Notes under the pieces: model-generated | The model's input: the letters and a program-made list of their open reading frames with translations, nothing else | Database searches by the model: none | Told to the model about the DNA's origin: nothing | Translations under genes and position numbers: made by a program | Shown: positions 7,186 through 11,349 of the stretch, one piece after another | Layout: every line of letters begins with the position of its first letter | Numbering within the stretch: the first letter of the stretch is position 1 | DNA from: JADJNW01 sp964523725 | GTDB lineage: Bacteria > Bacteroidota > Bacteroidia > Chitinophagales > Saprospiraceae | Length of the DNA stretch: 11,349 nt | Direction of reading: 5' to 3' | Assembly (NCBI GenBank): GCA_964523725.1 | Contig: CAZGAU010000166.1 | Coordinates: forward strand, 1 to 11,349

Positions 7186-7225
7186 AAAATAAAAACTTCC
7201 GACAGCATCATATCCATCGGAAGTT
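7186..7225 (-). terminator. Intrinsic terminator of the thiolase gene
   Basis: Read on the minus strand, AACTTCCGA (7225-7217) pairs perfectly over 9 bp with TCGGAAGTT (7202-7194) around a 14-base loop, then runs into TTTTATTTTAT. It begins 27 bases after the thiolase stop codon. Confidence 0.88.
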
Positions 7226-7251
7226 CATGCAATTTTATAGGATAGAAGAAG

Positions 7252-8430
7252 TTAAACTTTTTCAATGATAATTGCTGAAGCGCCGCCCCCGCCGTTGCAA
7301 ATCGCCGCCATACCTACCGAGCCGCCGTTGTTGTGCAACACGTTGTTCAGCGTGGTAACGATGCGCGCGCCCGAAGCACCCAGCGGGTGACCCAGCGAAA
7401 CCGAGCCGCCAAAAACATTTACTTTGGCTTCATCTACGCCCAGGATTTGATTAAAAACCATCGGCACCACCGCAAAAGCCTCATTCACCTCAAAGTAGTC
7501 GATGTCCTTGAGTTCCATGCCGGCACGTTTGAGCGCCTTGGGAGCCGCTTTCGCCGGGGTAGTGGTAAACCATTTGGGTTCCTGCTCGGCATCCGCAAAT
7601 GCAATGATTTTAGCCAGCGGTTTCAGTCCCAGTTCCTGGAGTTTTTCCTTGCTGACCAGAATGACCGCCGCCGCGCCGTCGTTGATTGTGGAAGCATTCG
7701 CCGCCGTGACCGTACCCTCTTTTGTAAAAGCTGGCCGCAGGCTCGGAATTTTATCAAAAATTACTTTTTTATATTCTTCATCCTCCATGATCAACAAATC
7801 ATCGCCCTTGCGCTGAGGTACGCTGACCGGCACGATCTCATTTTTGAAAAGTCCTTTAGCAGTGGACTCCGCCGCCAGCTTATAAGAGCGAATGGTAAAT
7901 GCATCCTGCGCCTCCCGGGAGATATTATATTCTTTTGCAGTATTATCAGCACAAACTCCCATAGCATTGTGATCATAAGCATCCACCAGCCCGTCTTTCG
8001 CCAGCCCGTCCACGATTTCGCCGTTGCCATATTTATAACCCCACCGTGCATTGGGAATGTAATAAGGAATATTACTCATGCTCTCCATACCGCCGGCAAC
8101 TACGATATCATTATGTCCCAACATAATACTTTGCGCTCCGAACATAATGGATTTCATACCGGAGGCACAAACTTTATTTACCGTAGTGCAAGGTACATCA
8201 AAACCAATGCCCGCACCCAGCGAGGCCTGCCGGGCTGGCGCCTGACCGAGATTAGCCGAGCAAACATTGCCCATAAAAACTTCATCTACATGCTTGGGAT
8301 CCACGCCGGCTTTTTCGAGTGCGCCTTTAATAGCAGTGCTGCCCAGCTGCGTGGCTGTAAGTCCGGCCAATACACCGCCAAAGCTGCCGATTGGCGTCCG
8401 AACCGCAGAAACTATAAATACTTCTTTCAT
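7252..8430 (-). CDS. Acetyl-CoA C-acetyltransferase (thiolase II)
   Basis: A 392-aa cytoplasmic enzyme that condenses two acetyl-CoA to acetoacetyl-CoA and CoA, or the reverse. Full length for the family, with all catalytic parts: the acyl-accepting Cys88 in NKVCASGMKS, the GGMESMSN loop, Asn316 in NEAFAV, His348 in GHPLGASGAR and Cys378 in CNGGGGASA. The numbering is nearly the same as in the Zoogloea ramigera biosynthetic thiolase. The acetyl-specific class is favoured by the overall match, although related 3-ketoacyl-CoA thiolases of beta-oxidation share these motifs. No beta-oxidation, ketone-body or polyhydroxyalkanoate genes are adjacent, so the pathway cannot be assigned from context. 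It has its own terminator, and a 253-base gap separates it from the upstream lysyl-oxidase gene on the same strand. A CACCTTTG box about 44 bases before the ATG may be its -7 element. Confidence 0.95.
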   Translation of the reverse strand: MKEVFIVSAVRTPIGSFGGVLAGLTATQLGSTAIKGALEKAGVDPKHVDEVFMGNVCSANLGQAPARQASLGAGIGFDVPCTTVNKVCASGMKSIMFGAQSIMLGHNDIVVAGGMESMSNIPYYIPNARWGYKYGNGEIVDGLAKDGLVDAYDHNAMGVCADNTAKEYNISREAQDAFTIRSYKLAAESTAKGLFKNEIVPVSVPQRKGDDLLIMEDEEYKKVIFDKIPSLRPAFTKEGTVTAANASTINDGAAAVILVSKEKLQELGLKPLAKIIAFADAEQEPKWFTTTPAKAAPKALKRAGMELKDIDYFEVNEAFAVVPMVFNQILGVDEAKVNVFGGSVSLGHPLGASGARIVTTLNNVLHNNGGSVGMAAICNGGGGASAIIIEKV

Positions 8431-8473
8431 TATAAAATTCGATTTTATTGGTTATGAAACGATTTGAGTTTTG

Positions 8474-8481
8474 CAAAGGTG
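8474..8481 (-). promoter_or_regulatory. Possible -7 element of the thiolase promoter
   Basis: On the minus strand the bases read CACCTTTG, matching TAnnTTTG at all defined positions but the first. No TTG lies at the expected -33 spacing, so the support is partial. An inverted repeat (TGTAC/GTACA, 8515-8530) lies about 35 bases further upstream. Confidence 0.4.
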
Positions 8482-8560
8482 GGGAATTACAAAGAAAATT
8501 CCCGGATTGTTACCTGTACTTTTATGTACAAATTACAACGGAAATAGGTTCGAGGTTATA

Positions 8561-8574
8561 TTTTTTCGAAAAAA
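8561..8574. other. Perfect AT-rich palindrome between two minus-strand genes
   Basis: Six T, CG and six A form a 14-base perfect palindrome in the gap after the lysyl-oxidase gene. On the minus strand it is preceded by more T residues. It is not a classical terminator, since there is no GC-rich stem followed by a T-run, but no better 3' signal for the lysyl-oxidase gene is visible in the gap. Confidence 0.3.
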
Positions 8575-8683
8575 ATAAGGGTTGACTTTGGGGATTGGAT
8601 GTCAGAATTTGGCCATTGGGTAGTGGTTTGCTTGTGAAAGGCAATAATGATTCCTGAACTTCCAATCTCTGAACTTTTTAAAC

Positions 8684-11074
8684 TTAATCCAGAATCAACT
8701 TCCCCGTTGCGTAGCCTCTCGCCCCCCAAAGCCTGAAAAAATAGATGCCCGGAGGCAGGTTGCCCCGGGTGACCCGAATTTCACGACCGGTGATCGCGGA
8801 ATGCTGTTGTAAAATTCGTCCGTTGATGTCCATTATTTCCAGCTGAAAGAATTGAGAATCAGGATTGTAGAAGGAAATGATTGTTTCTTCCCGAAAGGGA
8901 TTGGGGAATACTTTGACTTGTTTTAACCTTGGAAGATCGGTGATAGCAGTGGGTTGTAGCAAAGCGCAGGCATTTTCCGTGAGGGCGATAATACGCTCGT
9001 GGTTACCGTTCACTATGTCCATAATCTGAGTAATGCAGACGCTATCGGAGGTTGTTTTCAGAAAATGAACCCGGCAGAGTGGCTGCAAATACTGCGACTT
9101 GGTGATGACAGAATCCTGGTAGGAAATACCCACGATCATACCGTCGTTCATGCTGGTGCGCGGCGCTATCGGGTAGATGTCAGGATTGACGAGATTTTCA
9201 ACGTGGCTGATCAGCAAACCATTTAGCTTGAACTGATAGGCGTTGACCGAAACGCCAGGATTGCGGATGCCAATATCAACATACTGTTGCTCCCAATTTA
9301 CATCAGCGATTTGCAGCCAAACCGTGTCATGGATATTGGTAATGCCCGCCGGAAACTTGCAGTGATTGTGTGTGCCAGCGCCCTGATGCTGATGCGTGGC
9401 GCCATAATTCAGGCAACTGGAAAGCAAAGCTGCATCATAAACAGAAATCTTGCCGTCGCCGCTGAGGTCGGAACAAGAGCTGGGCTCCAGGTCGTTGCCA
9501 AGGAGGAGCGTAATGTAACGATGTGCATCATTCATGCTTTGCGCGCCATTCTGGTCAACATCGCCCATGATACCTTCGCCATTGCAGATACCTGCGCAAT
9601 CGGGGAGCGCGTTTCCGTAAGGAGCGCCCATGCAATCGGTATAAGTTTGGCAATTTTCATCAACAGTCACCTTTAGTTTGCCCGAAGAACGATCCAAGAT
9701 AATGCAAGCTTGGGCCCAGTTGTTGGTAGTGTCCATTTCCAGTTGACCCAGTGCATCAGCATTGTTTTTCCAGTTGACCCGGGTTACGAAGGTGTAACGA
9801 CCGTCCGGCACGTCAGTCAGGTCGATCCATTGACATTGAAGATCAGCCCAGTAAGTATCATAGCAGCCTGCGCTGATGCCCATGTTGTTGCAGCTGTACT
9901 TTGGTGTGATGCCGGGCGGGCAGCCAAAATCGGTGATACAAAAGCCGTTTTTAAAACCGATCGGATATTCAGAGCCGTCTTCGCGGTAAAGCACATACTC
10001 GGCGTAGCTATCATAATGAAAGTGATTATGACAATTGTTCCAGGAAAACTGCGGATTATCATAACCCGGCTTTCCGATGTAATAATCCCGTTCACCAATA
10101 TTTTCAATGACCGTCGTAAACCGCAGAATTTGCCGGACACCGTAACCGCGGAGGCATCCTTCCTGAATCAGACAGTAATCATTGGCATGTATGGTATCCA
10201 GTCGAATAGAACGCACGAGCGAGTCCTGTCGTACACGTAAATCCGGTCCCGCGGGGCATTTGTAATGCCCCTGAGGTAGGCAGGAACCATCATCAATCGT
10301 TGCGAGCGGGTTGAAATTACAAGACTGAGGATTCGTGCAACCTTTGACCGGACCTTCAAACGCCAGTTCCCAGACAATGCTATCGGTGCAGGCATTTTCT
10401 TTGTCGCCGATGCGAATAAAATAAGTTTTGTCTTTTTCCAGATAGCCGCTGAGATCGGCCAACGGTGCACAGGGGTTTTCATCATCATTGAATAAAATAG
10501 TGCTTCGATTGTCCTCAGAAACAGTGATGCCTTCGCAGGTGTCGTAAACCCATATTTTGGTATCACAATTGCTTAATCCACAAGTAGAAATGCGATAAAT
10601 GCCGGTAATATCGGGTGTAAATTGGTACCAGGTATCTTCCAGATAAGTGGTGTATTGCCCGGGTAATACAGGAATCGTGTTTTTACAAACTTCTCCCGGA
10701 ATGCATTGAAAATCAAATGATTCTGAGTTTGTAAAACTACCGCCTTCTTTTATGATCGTACCATCCAAGATCAAGCGATAGTAGCCCGGCGCTTCGATCC
10801 CGTCTCCGAAAGAATCGTATATCGTGAAATTCAGGCATGCGCCGGCAGGCAAACAGACGGTATCCCGGTAAAGCGTTCTGTTATCATAGCTGGCATAATG
10901 CGCAAACGCATAAGTAAACCCTGTAATATCTTTTAACATCCAGGATGTTTCATAGCCATAATGATCGGTTTTGATTTCGATCACCAATTCAGATTGGGGG
11001 TCGGTACAAACCGTTTGTCCCAGGATTTTTCCCCAAAAAAATATGCAAAGTGTAAACAGTAGAAGTCGCCTCAT
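8684..11074 (-). CDS. Secreted lysyl oxidase-domain protein with dockerin-like, cohesin-like and T9SS type A domains
   Basis: A 796-aa modular protein. Residues 1-20 are a signal peptide (ends ILGQ); 21-124 a Cys-containing beta domain with a YDSFGDGI turn; about 130-240 a pre-peptidase-like beta domain; 245-265 a GCTNPQSCNFNPLATIDDGS motif. Residues about 277-465 form a lysyl-oxidase domain with the copper triad His349, His351 and His353 in WNNCHNHFH, and the two lysine-tyrosylquinone residues Lys375 (GFK-NGFC) and Tyr408 (GCYDTYWADLQCQWIDLTDV). Known enzymes of this family oxidise primary amines, including peptidyl lysine, to aldehydes that cross-link proteins. Residues 503-558 are dockerin-like, with GDVDQNG and DLSGDGKISVYD as calcium loops. 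Residues 583-705 are cohesin-like. Residues 718-796 are a type A sorting domain (KVFPNPF, ending KLILD). All key residues appear intact, so an active extracellular copper amine oxidase is plausible; the substrate is unknown. Confidence 0.88.
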   Translation of the reverse strand: MRRLLLFTLCIFFWGKILGQTVCTDPQSELVIEIKTDHYGYETSWMLKDITGFTYAFAHYASYDNRTLYRDTVCLPAGACLNFTIYDSFGDGIEAPGYYRLILDGTIIKEGGSFTNSESFDFQCIPGEVCKNTIPVLPGQYTTYLEDTWYQFTPDITGIYRISTCGLSNCDTKIWVYDTCEGITVSEDNRSTILFNDDENPCAPLADLSGYLEKDKTYFIRIGDKENACTDSIVWELAFEGPVKGCTNPQSCNFNPLATIDDGSCLPQGHYKCPAGPDLRVRQDSLVRSIRLDTIHANDYCLIQEGCLRGYGVRQILRFTTVIENIGERDYYIGKPGYDNPQFSWNNCHNHFHYDSYAEYVLYREDGSEYPIGFKNGFCITDFGCPPGITPKYSCNNMGISAGCYDTYWADLQCQWIDLTDVPDGRYTFVTRVNWKNNADALGQLEMDTTNNWAQACIILDRSSGKLKVTVDENCQTYTDCMGAPYGNALPDCAGICNGEGIMGDVDQNGAQSMNDAHRYITLLLGNDLEPSSCSDLSGDGKISVYDAALLSSCLNYGATHQHQGAGTHNHCKFPAGITNIHDTVWLQIADVNWEQQYVDIGIRNPGVSVNAYQFKLNGLLISHVENLVNPDIYPIAPRTSMNDGMIVGISYQDSVITKSQYLQPLCRVHFLKTTSDSVCITQIMDIVNGNHERIIALTENACALLQPTAITDLPRLKQVKVFPNPFREETIISFYNPDSQFFQLEIMDINGRILQQHSAITGREIRVTRGNLPPGIYFFRLWGARGYATGKLILD

Positions 11075-11181
11075 AGTCGGTTCAAGAGATTATCTGATCG
11101 ATTAAATTTACGTATTTTATGGATATGCGGGTTTTCTAGCCAAGTATAATAAGGAAAATAAAAAATTAGTGCTTGGTGAAC

Positions 11182-11212
11182 TTGTTTAATCAAATTATTG
11201 TATTTATCTTTG
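11182..11212 (+). promoter_or_regulatory. Promoter of the initiator tRNA gene
   Basis: A TTG (11182-11184) and an exact TATCTTTG (11205-11212) are 20 bases apart, which is the Bacteroidota -33/-7 arrangement. Transcription would start near 11219 and give a leader of about 57 bases that contains a 7-bp hairpin before the mature tRNA. Confidence 0.8.
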
Positions 11213-11231
11213 CATTCCATTTGAAAATAGC

Positions 11232-11250
11232 AAGAGGATAAAGTCCTCTT
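11232..11250 (+). other. Hairpin in the tRNA 5' leader
   Basis: AAGAGGA (11232-11238) and TCCTCTT (11244-11250) form a perfect 7-bp stem over a 5-base loop between the promoter and the tRNA. No T-run follows, so it is not a terminator. It may guide 5' processing or be incidental. Confidence 0.45.
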
Positions 11251-11275
11251 AGAAATTAAATGGATAAAATAACAT

Positions 11276-11349
<74 letters not shown>

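Noticed and set aside
7333..8457. A 374-codon open frame on the plus strand
   Set aside because: It lies antisense over the thiolase gene, which has all catalytic motifs. The translation is low-complexity in character and has no recognisable domain; it is a shadow of the GC-biased codon use of the real gene.
9710..10240. A 176-codon plus-strand frame (and another at 9287-9676)
   Set aside because: Both are antisense to the lysyl-oxidase protein, whose copper, cofactor and dockerin-like residues are all in the minus-strand frame.
11232..11250. Terminator before the tRNA
   Set aside because: The 7-bp stem has no following T-run and lies between a consensus promoter and the tRNA it drives.

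Overview
The window looks like a chromosomal segment of a Bacteroidota bacterium, probably a member of the Saprospiria/Chitinophagia side of the phylum. The taxon below phylum level is inference. The evidence is a set of secreted proteins with type IX secretion system (T9SS) sorting domains of both type A and type B, a PorP/SprF outer-membrane partner, SprB repeats, start codons without Shine-Dalgarno sequences, and -33/-7 promoters of the TTG/TAnnTTTG class. The clearest promoters are ahead of the tRNA and ahead of a short transcription unit near 6551.

Left part, plus strand (1-6480). The last 17 codons of a T9SS cargo gene are followed by a strong intrinsic terminator. A three-gene unit then follows: a 263-aa secreted protein with one cohesin-like domain and a type A sorting domain; a 1431-aa surface protein with four cohesin-like modules, nine SprB repeats and a type B (gliding-motility-associated) sorting domain; and a 305-aa PorP/SprF-family outer-membrane protein. 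The PorP/SprF protein probably helps export or anchor the large protein. A GC-rich hairpin lies between the last two genes, and an intrinsic terminator closes the unit.

Middle (6481-7190). This is an AT-rich stretch without an intact gene of normal size. It still has a consensus promoter, a leader sharing 13 identical bases with the leader of the 263-aa gene, a 26-codon ORF with frame-shifted coding-like continuations, several small hairpins, and a terminator sharing a 14-nt preamble with the preceding terminator. It is either a decayed small gene or an uncharacterised RNA.

Right part, minus strand (7190-11074). A complete acetyl-CoA acetyltransferase (thiolase) with its own terminator lies downstream of a 796-aa secreted modular protein. 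The latter contains a lysyl-oxidase domain with the copper-binding histidines and both residues of the quinone cofactor, a dockerin-like segment, a cohesin-like domain and a type A sorting domain. The window ends in an initiator tRNA-Met gene on the plus strand with a near-perfect promoter.

The theme is cell-surface and extracellular assembly. Cohesin-like modules occur in three secreted proteins, a dockerin-like segment in one of them, and a potential protein cross-linking amine oxidase is present. The thiolase and the tRNA look like unrelated housekeeping genes.
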